A DNA stretch of 64,000 bases from Nitrospirae bacterium YQR-1 (GCA_039908095.1 JAMOBJ010000004.1:1-64000); one strand, 5' to 3'; shown: positions 43,012 to 51,863, counted from the stretch's first letter. The notes: a model not told the origin generated them from the sequence alone. Numbers and translations: made by a program.

Positions 43012-43026
43012 GGCACGTTGTTTGCA
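43012..43026 (+). promoter_or_regulatory. Sigma-54 (RpoN) promoter
   Basis: CCGGCACGTTGTTTGCAAT carries GGCACG and TTGCA with GG and GC exactly 10 bases apart, the defining -24/-12 spacing. Transcription would start near 43037, ~30 bases before the DUF1104 start codon with its AGGAGG. Confidence 0.75.
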
Positions 43027-43066
43027 ATACTACATTTATAAAGCATCAAAAAGGAGGTGAATGGAT

Positions 43067-43375
43067 ATGAAAACGGTGATTATGATAGTATTAACCCTTA
43101 CACTTTTGACGGGGGTTGCGTATGCGACGGATTTTAGCACATACACTACCGATGAGCTTTTAGGACTCAGGGGCACTATGTGGAATGCCACAGTTGATGA
43201 CAGAATCGCATTTCACACGGAACTAAGTAAAAGAGTTGCGGAGATGACCACGGATCAAAAGAAGTCGTTTGCCGGCAGACCGGCATTAGCAGGCAGGGGT
43301 ATGGGTAGGGGCATGGGAAGATGTATGTGCAGAGGTATGGGGTATGGCCCCAATTGCCCGTACAGGGCTAATTAA
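43067..43375 (+). CDS. Secreted DUF1104-like protein
   Basis: About 102 residues from ATG 43067 (AAGGAGGTG eight bases before; the ATG at 43061 is too close). Signal peptide to about ATD, then FSTYTTDELLGLRGTMWNAT and MTTDQKKSFAGR, the DUF1104 pattern of small periplasmic helical proteins. The tail is Gly/Met/Arg-rich with two Cys pairs (GMGRGMGRCMCRGMGYGPNC), a possible metal-binding end. It is followed by the two OB-fold-like secreted proteins. Probably RpoN-controlled. Confidence 0.7.
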   Translation: MKTVIMIVLTLTLLTGVAYATDFSTYTTDELLGLRGTMWNATVDDRIAFHTELSKRVAEMTTDQKKSFAGRPALAGRGMGRGMGRCMCRGMGYGPNCPYRAN

Positions 43376-43405
43376 CACTAATAAACTAAAGAATAAGGGG
43401 GCATT

Positions 43406-43870
43406 ATGATTAAGAAAATTTCAATATTAGCGATAGCATTGATACTGGGGCTTGCAGCAACCGCCTCAGCACAACCGTGGCGCGGCTGGAAGGGAAGCTG
43501 CGGCTGGGGGCAGGGCAGTACGTATCAAAGGATGTACGATCCGTCAACTGCCGCCACTGTTACTGGAACCATCGAGGCAGTGGAAACATTTAAGGCAAAG
43601 AGGGGTATGGCTCAGGGACTACATCTCGTGCTTACAACTGAAGACGGCAAAGTAGCTGTACATCTCGGTCCGGTATGGTATATCGAGCGGCAGGACGTTG
43701 AACTCAGAAAGGGCGACACTGTAGAGGTTAAAGGCTCAAAAATAACCTTCAACTCCAAGCCCGCCATAATTGCGGCTGAGGTTAAAAAGGACGATGAAGT
43801 GCTCAAACTCAGAGATGAAAGCGGCATTCCATACTGGGCGGGTTCAGGAATGGGTGGCAGGATGCGTTAA
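43406..43870 (+). CDS. Secreted OB-fold-like protein 1
   Basis: 154 residues. Signal peptide (MIKKISILAIALILGLAATASA), an aromatic/Gly linker (PWRGWKGSCGWGQG), then ATVTGTIEAVETFKAKRGMA and the core with VHLGPVWYIERQDVELRKGD, and VEVKGSKITFNSKPAIIAAE. The strand pattern suggests a small periplasmic OB-fold/DNA-binding-like domain as in tRNA_anti-like or YdeI-type proteins. 30 bases after the DUF1104 gene. It shares 'GPxWYxxx(Q)...VxVxGSK' with the protein at 43942, so the two are paralogues. Confidence 0.65.
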   Translation: MIKKISILAIALILGLAATASAQPWRGWKGSCGWGQGSTYQRMYDPSTAATVTGTIEAVETFKAKRGMAQGLHLVLTTEDGKVAVHLGPVWYIERQDVELRKGDTVEVKGSKITFNSKPAIIAAEVKKDDEVLKLRDESGIPYWAGSGMGGRMR

Positions 43871-43884
43871 CCCTTGACATGAGG

Positions 43885-43922
43885 CACATAACACGGCAAG
43901 ATTAATGATGCCGTGTTATGTG
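43885..43922 (+). terminator. Strong hairpin between the two OB-fold genes
   Basis: CACATAACACGGCA (43885-43898) and TGCCGTGTTATGTG (43909-43922) pair over 14 bases around a 10-base loop, followed by TTTAAA. It ends 19 bases before the next start codon, so it may be a partial terminator that lowers expression of the second paralogue. Confidence 0.6.
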
Positions 43923-43941
43923 TTTAAACACGGGGATTACT

Positions 43942-44343
43942 ATGATAAGAAAAATTTTTTTGACAGCCGTTTTCATTATACTATTGACACATAATTTAGG
44001 TGCTGATGCGGGTGATGGTTACGACTTAAACACCGAGGTAACACTTGCCGGTGTTGTTGCCGGTGTGGATGAGGGGATGAGAGGGCCTTGTGTTTTTACA
44101 CTGCTTTCATCTGATAAGACCTACAAGGTAGTGACCGGCCCGCGGTGGTATTTAAATCAAATTGGTCTTGCCGTAAAGACACAGATGAGTGTAGTTGTAA
44201 CGGGATCAAAATTTTACGACAGAAATGGAGGACTATACATATCAGCGTTTTCTATTGTAATCCCTTCTGAATCGAAAACCTATCGCTTTCGGGATTCAAA
44301 TTCACAAAGCCCCTTGTGGCACGGACATGGCCGATGGCGATAA
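43942..44343 (+). CDS. Secreted OB-fold-like protein 2
   Basis: About 133 residues from ATG 43942 (GGGGAT upstream). Signal peptide to about ADA, then VTLAGVVAGVDEGMRGPCVF, KVVTGPRWYLNQIGLAVKTQ and VVVTGSKFYDRNGGLYISAF. Same GPxWY and V-x-GSK core as protein 1 (43406). Its C-terminus is His/Trp-rich (LWHGHGRWR). Function unknown; possibly metal- or ligand-binding. Confidence 0.65.
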   Translation: MIRKIFLTAVFIILLTHNLGADAGDGYDLNTEVTLAGVVAGVDEGMRGPCVFTLLSSDKTYKVVTGPRWYLNQIGLAVKTQMSVVVTGSKFYDRNGGLYISAFSIVIPSESKTYRFRDSNSQSPLWHGHGRWR

Positions 44344-44405
44344 TTATTGTCGCCCAGGAATAAACTCTGCCGGTTTGAAAACATATGGTTAACACAGGCA
44401 TGGTA

Positions 44406-46109
44406 TTACACATTAAACTCCAAAGTAAATTTTGCTCCTGTCGCTGTATTTCTTACACTAATCCTGCCGTTTAGGTTATCCTCCATAATTATTTTAGACA
44501 GATAGAGTCCTATCCCGGTACCACTGCTCTTGGTGGTAAAGTAGGGGTCAAAGATCGTCTCCATTATATTGTCAGGAATTCCACCTGCGTTGTCACTTAT
44601 TTCCATCTTTAATATATTGTCATTTCTATAACAGTCCACCATTATCATGCCATGCTGTTGTGCTGCAGCTGGGAGTCCCCTATTTTCTCTTTCCATGATT
44701 GCATCATTTGAGTTCTTTATTATGTTTAATATAACATGTGCTAACAGGCTTTTGTACGTTGTGATTACCGTAGCGCCACAGGGTACTACCTCGGAGAAGT
44801 TAGTAAATGTCTTGTTGTGAGCGTGACAAGTGATGCGGTAAGTAACATTTTTCAATTGAGATGAAAATAATGAAAACACTTCCCCCGCAATTTCAATCAT
44901 ATCAAATGTTTCTTTTTCTTTTGCCGGTTTAAAAAAGTCTCTAAAATCATCTATTGTCTTTGACATAAAACCTATCTGCCTCATAGTTCCGCTCACAGTA
45001 GTGTCAACGTATTTACTATCGAGCTCTCCATGCCTGTAGGCATCTTCCATGTCCTGAATCAAAAAGCTAATAATAGTAAGAGGCTGTCTCCATTGGTGTG
45101 ATATGGCTGCTATCATTTCACCCATAAGTGCCATCTTTGACTGTTGGATTAATAACATTTCCTTTTGTCTGAGTTTTTCCACTTCCTCATCAACCCGTCT
45201 CTCAAGATGTTTATTGAGAGATATTAATTCATCTTCGACTTTTTTTCGTCGTGCTATTTCATTTGTCAGTTTTTTATTGAAAATCGAGATTTCCTCTGCA
45301 CGCTCCATATTGGCTTTGTTGCTAAGATTAAGGTCCCTGAACAGAAGATCAAAGGGTTTAGTCATTCCGGTTACTATTATAGCTTTGTAAGTAAAATAAT
45401 AGGATATGACTTTAAACATATGCCCAAGCAGATTCATAAAATCATATACGCCAACATAGAGAGTAAAGCAAAGCTCTGTAGCTGTTGCAAAAGAAATGGA
45501 AAGTGATAATAATTTCAGAACGTTATTATCAAAAAATCTTTTATTTTTAAACAACAGAATTAATGAAGCAACTAAAATGGAACAAATGATGTATTCACTT
45601 ATTTTTTTAAATGCTGTCAGCCCGACTCCTTGTACATAGCAAACTGGAAAGTTATTCCATATAAAGATCGAAGTCAAAATTAGTAAAGTTATAAGCGTGT
45701 AAACGCTATATATCAAAAATGGCCTGATTCTTTCCTTATATAAGAAAAAAGGAGCAATTAACAGGGAAATGCTTTCAATGTATCTGGTGGCAATCCATAT
45801 TTCAGTGGCCGCCGGTCTGCCATGTATTATATTCATGCCTTTATATGCAAGCGTATGCAACGCGTCAAGACTACCGACAAAAAGATATGTTATTCCTATG
45901 AAGTATAAATAATTATTTTGCATGTAACTGCGAGTATTATGGGCTATGATAAAAATACTAAAAGCAATAACTATACTGAACATCTCGGCAAAGGTGTGAA
46001 AGACTAAATAACCATATAAACTGCTAACATACAGGGCTGAAATTATTATAAGCCACAATAAAACATTTTTAACTATTGAGAATCTATCTATTTGCACAAC
46101 TCTTTCCAT
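44406..46109 (-). CDS. Membrane sensor histidine kinase (MASE3-like sensor)
   Basis: About 567 residues from ATG 46109 (GGAG six bases upstream). Seven membrane helices (about 15-270) in a MASE3-like sensor: LHTLAYKGMNIIHG and IATRYIESISLLIAPF are its hallmarks. A coiled-coil (ARRKKVEDELISLNKHLER) leads to the kinase: phospho-His in AAISHQWRQPLTII, N box HVILNIIKNSNDAI, DNAGGIPD, FDPYFTTKSSGTGIGLYLSK. The catalytic core is clearly related to that of the 1242-residue kinase at 53699 (both MGEMI-x-x-I-x-HQW). No response regulator is adjacent. Confidence 0.88.
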   Translation of the reverse strand: MERVVQIDRFSIVKNVLLWLIIISALYVSSLYGYLVFHTFAEMFSIVIAFSIFIIAHNTRSYMQNNYLYFIGITYLFVGSLDALHTLAYKGMNIIHGRPAATEIWIATRYIESISLLIAPFFLYKERIRPFLIYSVYTLITLLILTSIFIWNNFPVCYVQGVGLTAFKKISEYIICSILVASLILLFKNKRFFDNNVLKLLSLSISFATATELCFTLYVGVYDFMNLLGHMFKVISYYFTYKAIIVTGMTKPFDLLFRDLNLSNKANMERAEEISIFNKKLTNEIARRKKVEDELISLNKHLERRVDEEVEKLRQKEMLLIQQSKMALMGEMIAAISHQWRQPLTIISFLIQDMEDAYRHGELDSKYVDTTVSGTMRQIGFMSKTIDDFRDFFKPAKEKETFDMIEIAGEVFSLFSSQLKNVTYRITCHAHNKTFTNFSEVVPCGATVITTYKSLLAHVILNIIKNSNDAIMERENRGLPAAAQQHGMIMVDCYRNDNILKMEISDNAGGIPDNIMETIFDPYFTTKSSGTGIGLYLSKIIMEDNLNGRISVRNTATGAKFTLEFNV

Positions 46110-46257
46110 TGTTGCTCCTGTATTGCCCGTACCGTAAACTTGCACTCAAAATAGTGTAACAGAAAATACCATGCTTTTAAAATATAACGCTGGGTTTTTT
46201 GTGAACATTGTGAGGCTTGATGCTTTTTAAGATAAAAGTGCGTTATAATACAGCAAT

Positions 46258-47052
46258 ATGGACACAGGAGAGACAAAAGAAGAATGTCCGCTTTTTAAAA
46301 CTGTCCGGTCTGCAATTATGAGGCCTGAGAGTGCAAAAAAGATAGTGAAGAAATACAGGGACACATACGACTGCTACGGCGGTTCCGACTCAGAGCTTAA
46401 AGCCAACATAGCGGTAGCCGACAAAATAGTAAGAAAGTACTCAAACCTGGCGGCACTAATCGGCAGCGTGACGGCATTGCCCAGCATTACTCCCGGCATA
46501 GGAACAGTGATTGCCATAACCGGCGGTATGGCGGTTGATGTGGTCACTGCTATGAAATTACAGGTAGATATGTGTTTGTGTTTGTGTGAGGCATTTGGGT
46601 TTGACGCCTCAACTGAGGAAGCACTTAATCTGTCATTTTTATTAGCCGCTGCCGGTACGCTTGAAAAAGCCGGGCTGCACATTGAGACGGCATGTGAGAA
46701 TAAGACTACGATGAAATTACTTAAGAGCAACCTTAAAGGTGCCGCTTTCCAGATTTTTGGAGCAAATATCGGTGTAAAAATAGCAAGTGACGCAGGAGTT
46801 AGCATGATTCAGCACTATTTACGCGGTGCTGTGTTACACGTTATTAAAGACCTATTCAACAGAATCGGAACGCACTTTACAAGAAAAGCGATAGAAAAGT
46901 CATTGCCGTACGGTTTTGGAATTATCATCGGGGGAACTCTGAACTACGCCCTGACAAAATATGTGGGAGTGCAGGCTAAAAATTGGTTTATCATAGAATA
47001 CGCCGCCCGTGGCCGGTGTTCAACCTCTTCAGCAGCAGTAGAGATTTGTTAA
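46258..47052 (+). CDS. EcsC-like membrane-associated protein
   Basis: 264 residues. The signature is ALIGSVTALPSITPGIGTVI followed by AITGGMAVDVVTAMKLQVDM, the EcsC-family pattern (short hydrophobic hairpin, then a helix). The C-terminal part is helical and mildly hydrophobic. EcsC-family proteins have no established biochemical role. The ATG at 46258 is close to the oppositely oriented kinase start; a 12-base gap links it to the heptosyltransferase fusion downstream, so the two are probably co-transcribed. Confidence 0.65.
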   Translation: MDTGETKEECPLFKTVRSAIMRPESAKKIVKKYRDTYDCYGGSDSELKANIAVADKIVRKYSNLAALIGSVTALPSITPGIGTVIAITGGMAVDVVTAMKLQVDMCLCLCEAFGFDASTEEALNLSFLLAAAGTLEKAGLHIETACENKTTMKLLKSNLKGAAFQIFGANIGVKIASDAGVSMIQHYLRGAVLHVIKDLFNRIGTHFTRKAIEKSLPYGFGIIIGGTLNYALTKYVGVQAKNWFIIEYAARGRCSTSSAAVEIC

Positions 47053-47064
47053 GCCGCTAAAACT

Positions 47065-48591
47065 GTGGCATCAAAAATTCTTGTCAGAGAAGTTAACTGG
47101 GTAGGAGATGCTGTGATGACTCTGCCTGCTCTAAGAGCTTTAAGAAAAGCACGTAAAGACAGCCACATAAGCATTGTAGCCAAAGAAAATGTTCTGCCTC
47201 TTTTTGAAAACAACCCAAATGTTGATGCTCTTGTTAAATACACTAAGGCACATGAAAAGCTCACCGGTAAATTTAGTCTTTCATCGCAATTAAGGGCGGA
47301 GAGATATGATGAGGCGTTTCTTTTTCAAAACGCATTTGATGCAGCCCTCATCACTTTTATGGCAGGAATAGGTAAACGTACCGGTTATGACCGTGATGCC
47401 AGAGGTCTGCTTCTGACACACAGAGTAGCAGTCAACGCAGACACGCTTAAACTTCACCACGTGTTGTACTACTTAAACCTGCTCAGGGAATCGGGTATCG
47501 AGGCGCCTTATACTCTGCCGTGGATATATCTGACACTGGAGCAAAGACGGAAGGCAAGGGAAGTTCTGCGTCCTCTTAAGCGGCCGGTTATTGGGATTAA
47601 CCCACAGGCTGCTTACGGCTCGGCAAAGCGCTGGCCTGATGATAATTACATTTCAGTCATTAAACACATTGTGGCTGAGCTCAACGGTAGTGTAGTAATC
47701 TTTGGTACCGATACTTCAAATAAGCTCTCCGGTGAAACATTGAGTGAAATCATCACGGAAGAAAGTGCTTTTATGGATTTAACCGGTAAGACCGGTTTGC
47801 GGCAGTTATGCGCCCTGATTTCCGAGTGTGACGCCGTCATAACAAATGACTCGGGGCCTATGCACATTGCCTATGCAACCTCAACACCGTGTGTTTCAAT
47901 CTTTGGTTCCACCTCTTGTGAACTTACCGGGCCGCCTGACATACCTGAAGACTGTCAACACTCTTTTTTGTCGAAGGTTTTAAATAGTTCCATGGACTGT
48001 TCCCCGTGTTTTAAGCGTACCTGTCCGCATGGCCACCTTAAGTGTATGAGCTCTATAACATCCGCTCAGGTAATCGATGCCCTTGGGGATATTATATGTA
48101 CACAAAAAGCAATCTTCTTTGACCGTGACGGCACAATTTGTGAGGATGCACACTACTTAAATAACATTAACAATTTCAAACCCTTTAACGGTTGCGAAAA
48201 CCTGATGAGGTTTAAAGAAAAGGGCTATTTACTTATTGGAGTAACTAACCAATCCGGCATAGCAAGGTGTATCGTAGATGAGTGTTTTGTAAATGAGGTA
48301 AATAATATATATATCGAAAAATACGGTTTTGACGGATTTTACTACTGCCCACATAACAGCGGAGATAACTGCGCCTGCCGGAAACCCTCTCCTGGAATGC
48401 TCTACAAGGCGCGCTCCGATTTCAAAATTGATTTAAAGCAATCTTTCATGGTAGGTGATAAAGATGCTGATATAAATGCAGGGCTTGCCGTAGGCGCAAC
48501 AGCCATTTGTATGGAATCTAAAAAGTATTCCGTCACAGTACCTGATGTCAAAAGAATTTCCTCATTACATGAACTTCACGATATCATATAA
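47065..48591 (+). CDS. Fusion: GT9 heptosyltransferase (WaaF type) + GmhB-type HAD phosphatase
   Basis: 508 residues from GTG. Residues 1-345 are an LPS heptosyltransferase II: VREVNWVGDAVMTLPALRAL, GINPQAAYGSAKRWP, the donor-site ALISECDAVITNDSGPMHIA and CSPCFKRTCPHGH. Residues ~350-508 are a HAD-IIIA phosphatase: IFFDRDGTICED with both Asp, VTNQSGIAR, then the zinc-binding YYCPHNSGDNCACRKPSPGM of GmhB and MVGDKDADINAG. GmhB makes the heptose 1-phosphate used for ADP-heptose, and WaaF transfers heptose to the inner core. Joining precursor phosphatase and transferase in one protein is unusual. Confidence 0.9.
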   Translation: MASKILVREVNWVGDAVMTLPALRALRKARKDSHISIVAKENVLPLFENNPNVDALVKYTKAHEKLTGKFSLSSQLRAERYDEAFLFQNAFDAALITFMAGIGKRTGYDRDARGLLLTHRVAVNADTLKLHHVLYYLNLLRESGIEAPYTLPWIYLTLEQRRKAREVLRPLKRPVIGINPQAAYGSAKRWPDDNYISVIKHIVAELNGSVVIFGTDTSNKLSGETLSEIITEESAFMDLTGKTGLRQLCALISECDAVITNDSGPMHIAYATSTPCVSIFGSTSCELTGPPDIPEDCQHSFLSKVLNSSMDCSPCFKRTCPHGHLKCMSSITSAQVIDALGDIICTQKAIFFDRDGTICEDAHYLNNINNFKPFNGCENLMRFKEKGYLLIGVTNQSGIARCIVDECFVNEVNNIYIEKYGFDGFYYCPHNSGDNCACRKPSPGMLYKARSDFKIDLKQSFMVGDKDADINAGLAVGATAICMESKKYSVTVPDVKRISSLHELHDII

Positions 48592-48777
48592 GAGGAGATG
48601 GAAAGGAAAGATATAACCTAAGAGGAGGGTTTTTTATTATCTTTTAATTCCCACTCCACCACAGCTGTGTATCCTTAGCTTGTCAGGCAGGTGGTGCACC
48701 TTTAAAAGACGGGGAGTTATAAGGTACGCAAAATGAAAGATATTGTATTTTTTTAATTTTTATGATATCTTAGAAAC
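48592..48777. other. Intergenic region before the coiled-coil gene
   Basis: No gene. A short AACCT/AGGGTT stem followed by TTTTTTATT at about 48618-48643 could terminate transcription from the heptosyltransferase fusion, but the stem has a bulge. Confidence 0.35.
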
Positions 48778-49464
48778 ATGATAACGGCAATTGATACGTT
48801 AGAGATATATGAGCGGCTTAGAAAGACCGATCTTGGAGATAATGCGGCTAAAGAGATAGCGGAGGTGTTTAAAGAAACCTCTGAGTATTCTTCTGCAGTA
48901 AAAGCAGAGATAAAAAAAGAGTTATCGCAAGAACTGTCTTCTAAGGCCGATTTGCAACTATTCGAAACAAGACTTTCAGCTAAAATAGACACGCTTGAGG
49001 CAGACATAAAAGGTAAAATAACTACACTTGAAACAGATTTAAAAGGCAAAATAGATACACTTGAAACAGATTTAAAAGGCAAAATAGACACGCTTGAAAC
49101 AGATTTAAAAGGTAAAATAGATACGCTTGAAGCAGATTTAAAAGGCAAAATAGATACGCTTGAAACAGATTTAAAAGGCAAAATAGATACACTTGAAACA
49201 GATTTAAAAGGCAAAATAGATACGCTTGAGGCAGACATAAAAGGCAAAATAGATACGCTTGAAGCAGATTTAAAAGGCAAAATAGATACGCTTGAAACAG
49301 GCATTAGAGCTGAAATAAAAAGACTTGATGATAAAATAGACAATAACTTTAAGAATATTCGTCTCGAAATGAAACTATATTTCTTAATGTTAGCGTTTCT
49401 GATAATTCTCACCAATCCCAGGGCACTTGATTTAATCTCCAAACTGTTAGGTATTATTAAATAA
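48778..49464 (+). CDS. Coiled-coil protein of 11-residue repeats with C-terminal membrane helix (DUF1640/CCDC90-like)
   Basis: 228 residues. N-terminal ~65 residues (TDLGDNAAKEIAEVFKETSE) resemble the head of DUF1640/CCDC90-type proteins. Ten near-identical copies of an 11-residue unit of the form KIDTLETDLKG follow (residues ~69-178), then LDDKIDNNFKNIRLEMK and one C-terminal transmembrane helix (about 200-218). An 11-residue period (three turns) gives a near-straight, right-handed coiled coil. Probably a trimer anchored in the membrane with a rod on one side; function unknown. Confidence 0.75.
   Translation: MITAIDTLEIYERLRKTDLGDNAAKEIAEVFKETSEYSSAVKAEIKKELSQELSSKADLQLFETRLSAKIDTLEADIKGKITTLETDLKGKIDTLETDLKGKIDTLETDLKGKIDTLEADLKGKIDTLETDLKGKIDTLETDLKGKIDTLEADIKGKIDTLEADLKGKIDTLETGIRAEIKRLDDKIDNNFKNIRLEMKLYFLMLAFLIILTNPRALDLISKLLGIIK
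48982..49311 (+). repeat. Ten 33-bp tandem repeats inside the coiled-coil gene
   Basis: Units start every 33 bases from 48982 (AAAATAGACACGCTTGAGGC...) and differ by only a few bases, so the array has expanded or contracted recently. Its length is a whole number of codons and the frame is kept. Confidence 0.9.
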
Positions 49465-49514
49465 AAAAATCACTGGTGCCCACATAGTGGGTCAGGGGTA
49501 TCCCCTCTGGGGGA

Positions 49515-49576
49515 GTGTACGCCCCGGAGCTTTTGACAAAGCCAACAAAGTTAATCGAATGAATGCAGCTTGGTAT
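49515..49576. repeat. MITE-like repeat family R1, right-half copy H
   Basis: AGCTTTTGACAAAGCCAACA to GCAGCTTGGTAT. The left part (49490-49514) has a TCCCCTCTGGGGGA core remnant but no left terminus. Confidence 0.7.
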
Positions 49577-49622
49577 AAGTCATGAAGGAGCTTAAGTGTG
49601 CGGCAGCGCTGTTCAAGTATTC

Positions 49623-49813
49623 TATAGCGAAAACCATAATTCCGTTCATTATTTTTAGTGGTTGAGATTGCCACGTCGCTATCGCTCCTCGCAATGACGA
49701 ATAAAAAAACACAGTAAAAACAGCTATATGCCGTCATTGCGAACCCCCGCAGGGGGTGTGGCAATCTCTTCTTTAATAAATTCAATAAGAACATACTTTT
49801 GCTTTTTGCTATA
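49623..49813. repeat. Repeat R2, 191-bp element, copy 2
   Basis: Matches 42685-42875 in sequence, length and orientation, with the same TATAGC ends. The identity of two copies 7 kb apart points to a recent move or gene conversion. Confidence 0.85.
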
Positions 49814-49930
49814 ATAAGTAACTGCATTACTCAGTAGTTTTGTATATTCAATGTAGAAAAAATATAAACCCCTTTTTTAAAAATAATAGTTAAACAACTT
49901 ACCCCAAAATACCGAAATTAACAGGAGAGG

Positions 49931-50887
49931 ATGGAAGACGCAATAAATAAAAAACGTGTGTTAGTGACAGGTGGGGCGGGAGTCATCGGATGCGAACTCC
50001 TTGCCATTTTATCAGACAAAGGTTTCACCGTTCTCTCTGTTGATAAGAAACCTCCGCCGATGGATAAAATCAGAAGCCACTCTCCGAATCTGCGGCATTT
50101 AATAGCCGACATCTCCACGGATTATCTTGATGAAATAATTGATTTTAACCCCTCCGCCATATTTCACCTTGCCGCCGCATTTGAAAGATCAAAGGAGTCA
50201 CCGGAATTCTGGAGCACAAATTGGAACGAAAACACACTGCTCAGCCACAGGATTATTGATATTGCATCAAAAATGCCGGCTCTTAAGGTTTTTCTTTTTG
50301 CGTCCTCATACCTGATTTACTCACCGGCTCTCTATATGTCTGAAAATCTCTCCGCCCCCGTGCTCCTGAACGAAAACAGCCCTGTTAACCCAAGAAATAT
50401 AACAGGTGCTTCTAAATATTATACCGAGAAGGAACTCGAATTCATAAATGAGTACATGCTGCCTAACGCCCGCATGGTTAATGCCAGGATTTACAGGGTT
50501 TACGGCAAGGGCTCAAGGGATGTCATATCCAGATGGGTCGGAGCAGCCCTCAGAAATGAGGAAATCCATGTGTATAATCGTCAAAACCGTTTTGACTTTA
50601 TATACTCACAGGACGTTGCCACAGGACTTTACCACTTTTTTGAGTCTGATGCCTGCTGCGGCGTTATTAATCTTGGAAGCGGTATCAGTACATCTGTTGA
50701 GGACGTCTTAAGTGCTATCGCCTCAATAATCCCGTTAAACCAAAAAGACATGGGATGTATTGAACACTACGAGGCAAGCACCGCCGATATTACAAAGCTG
50801 CGGAAACTCACAGGCTGGAGCCCTGTGGTCTCCATACGCTCAGGCATAGAACACATCGTAGAGTACGAAAAGAGTAAGTTACAGTAA
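49931..50887 (+). CDS. NAD-dependent epimerase/dehydratase (extended SDR)
   Basis: 318 residues. Rossmann motif RVLVTGGAGVIGCELLAIL (8-26), active-site Ser in FASSYLIYSP, Tyr and Lys in ASKYYTEKEL, and the C-terminal INLGSGISTSVEDVL of nucleotide-sugar epimerases. Substrate unknown. It opens a four-gene, closely spaced plus-strand set (gap of 4 bases to the ATP-grasp gene), probably for a surface sugar or nonulosonate derivative. Confidence 0.85.
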   Translation: MEDAINKKRVLVTGGAGVIGCELLAILSDKGFTVLSVDKKPPPMDKIRSHSPNLRHLIADISTDYLDEIIDFNPSAIFHLAAAFERSKESPEFWSTNWNENTLLSHRIIDIASKMPALKVFLFASSYLIYSPALYMSENLSAPVLLNENSPVNPRNITGASKYYTEKELEFINEYMLPNARMVNARIYRVYGKGSRDVISRWVGAALRNEEIHVYNRQNRFDFIYSQDVATGLYHFFESDACCGVINLGSGISTSVEDVLSAIASIIPLNQKDMGCIEHYEASTADITKLRKLTGWSPVVSIRSGIEHIVEYEKSKLQ

Positions 50888-50891
50888 TCCG

Positions 50892-51860
50892 ATGAATGTA
50901 CTTATCACAAGCGCTTCAAAAAAAGTATGGCTTATTAAAGCCTTCAAAAAAGCACTTGCAGCAGAGGGCGGCGGTCTGGTTTATGCCATTGACATAAGCC
51001 CAAACGCCCCCGCTCTTTACTTTGCCGACTGTCATTACCTATGCCTGAGAGACTCGGACCCTCACTTTGCAGATTCCGTCTTATCCCTGTGCAAGCAACA
51101 TCAAATTACTCTTATAATACCCACAAGAGATGAAGAGCTGCCGATTTTTTCAAAACTCAGAGAGGTTTTTCTCAAAGACGGAATCTTTATAATGACGGCC
51201 GCTCCACAAACCATTGATGTCTGTCAGGATAAAAAAAAGTTTATTGGCTTTTGTAATGGCCACGGCTTTAACGTCCCTCCAACCTACAACGCCGGTGCTG
51301 CTTTAGAATTCCCACTCTTTGTTAAACCAATACGTGGTAAGGGCAGCACAAACACCGCTGTAATCAATTCTCACAATGAACTTCAACTCTTTATCAACAC
51401 CGGAGGACATGATTGTATAATTCAAAAGTACATAAATGCCCCTGAATACACAGTCGATTTGTTTTCTGATTTTTCAGGAAACGTAATCTGTGCTGTACCA
51501 AGGATAAGGATTGTGGTTTTTGGAGGGGAGTCTTACGTCTCAAAAACCCAATGTAACCGGACTATTATAGATGAATCCGTAAGGCTTGCCAAAGCACTCA
51601 ATCTGGTCGGGCACAACACGATACAGTGTTTTTGGGAAACTGACAGAGTGTTTTTTATAGAGGTAAATCCGCGATACGGCGGTGGGGCGGCACTGAGTAT
51701 TGAAGCAGGTGCAGACACCCCCCGCTATTTAATTAAAATCCTTAAAGGCGGCACACTCACCCCTGATTTCCAAAACTTTAGGGATAACCTGTACATGCTC
51801 AGATACACGGATGAGTTATTTCTTGATGAAAACTCATTAACAACCAAAAGGTTCGTTTAA
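50892..51860 (+). CDS. ATP-grasp ligase (carbamoyl-phosphate-synthase-like)
   Basis: 322 residues. Start LITSASKKVWLIKAFKKAL (5-23), a lysine in KPIRGKGSTNT (ATP-binding loop), acidic metal site VFFIEVNPRYGGGAALSIEA. Enzymes of this shape join an acid to an amine through an acyl phosphate; several sit in sialic/legionaminic-acid-like loci. Between the epimerase and the HAD gene, with 3-4 base gaps. The acid and amine are unknown. Confidence 0.82.
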   Translation: MNVLITSASKKVWLIKAFKKALAAEGGGLVYAIDISPNAPALYFADCHYLCLRDSDPHFADSVLSLCKQHQITLIIPTRDEELPIFSKLREVFLKDGIFIMTAAPQTIDVCQDKKKFIGFCNGHGFNVPPTYNAGAALEFPLFVKPIRGKGSTNTAVINSHNELQLFINTGGHDCIIQKYINAPEYTVDLFSDFSGNVICAVPRIRIVVFGGESYVSKTQCNRTIIDESVRLAKALNLVGHNTIQCFWETDRVFFIEVNPRYGGGAALSIEAGADTPRYLIKILKGGTLTPDFQNFRDNLYMLRYTDELFLDENSLTTKRFV

Positions 51861-51863
51861 CCC

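Noticed and set aside
48753..49442. Long minus-strand frame over the coiled-coil repeat array
   Set aside because: It is an antisense image of the 33-bp tandem repeats (KSVSSVSILPF units); the plus-strand protein has a plausible head, coiled coil and membrane anchor.
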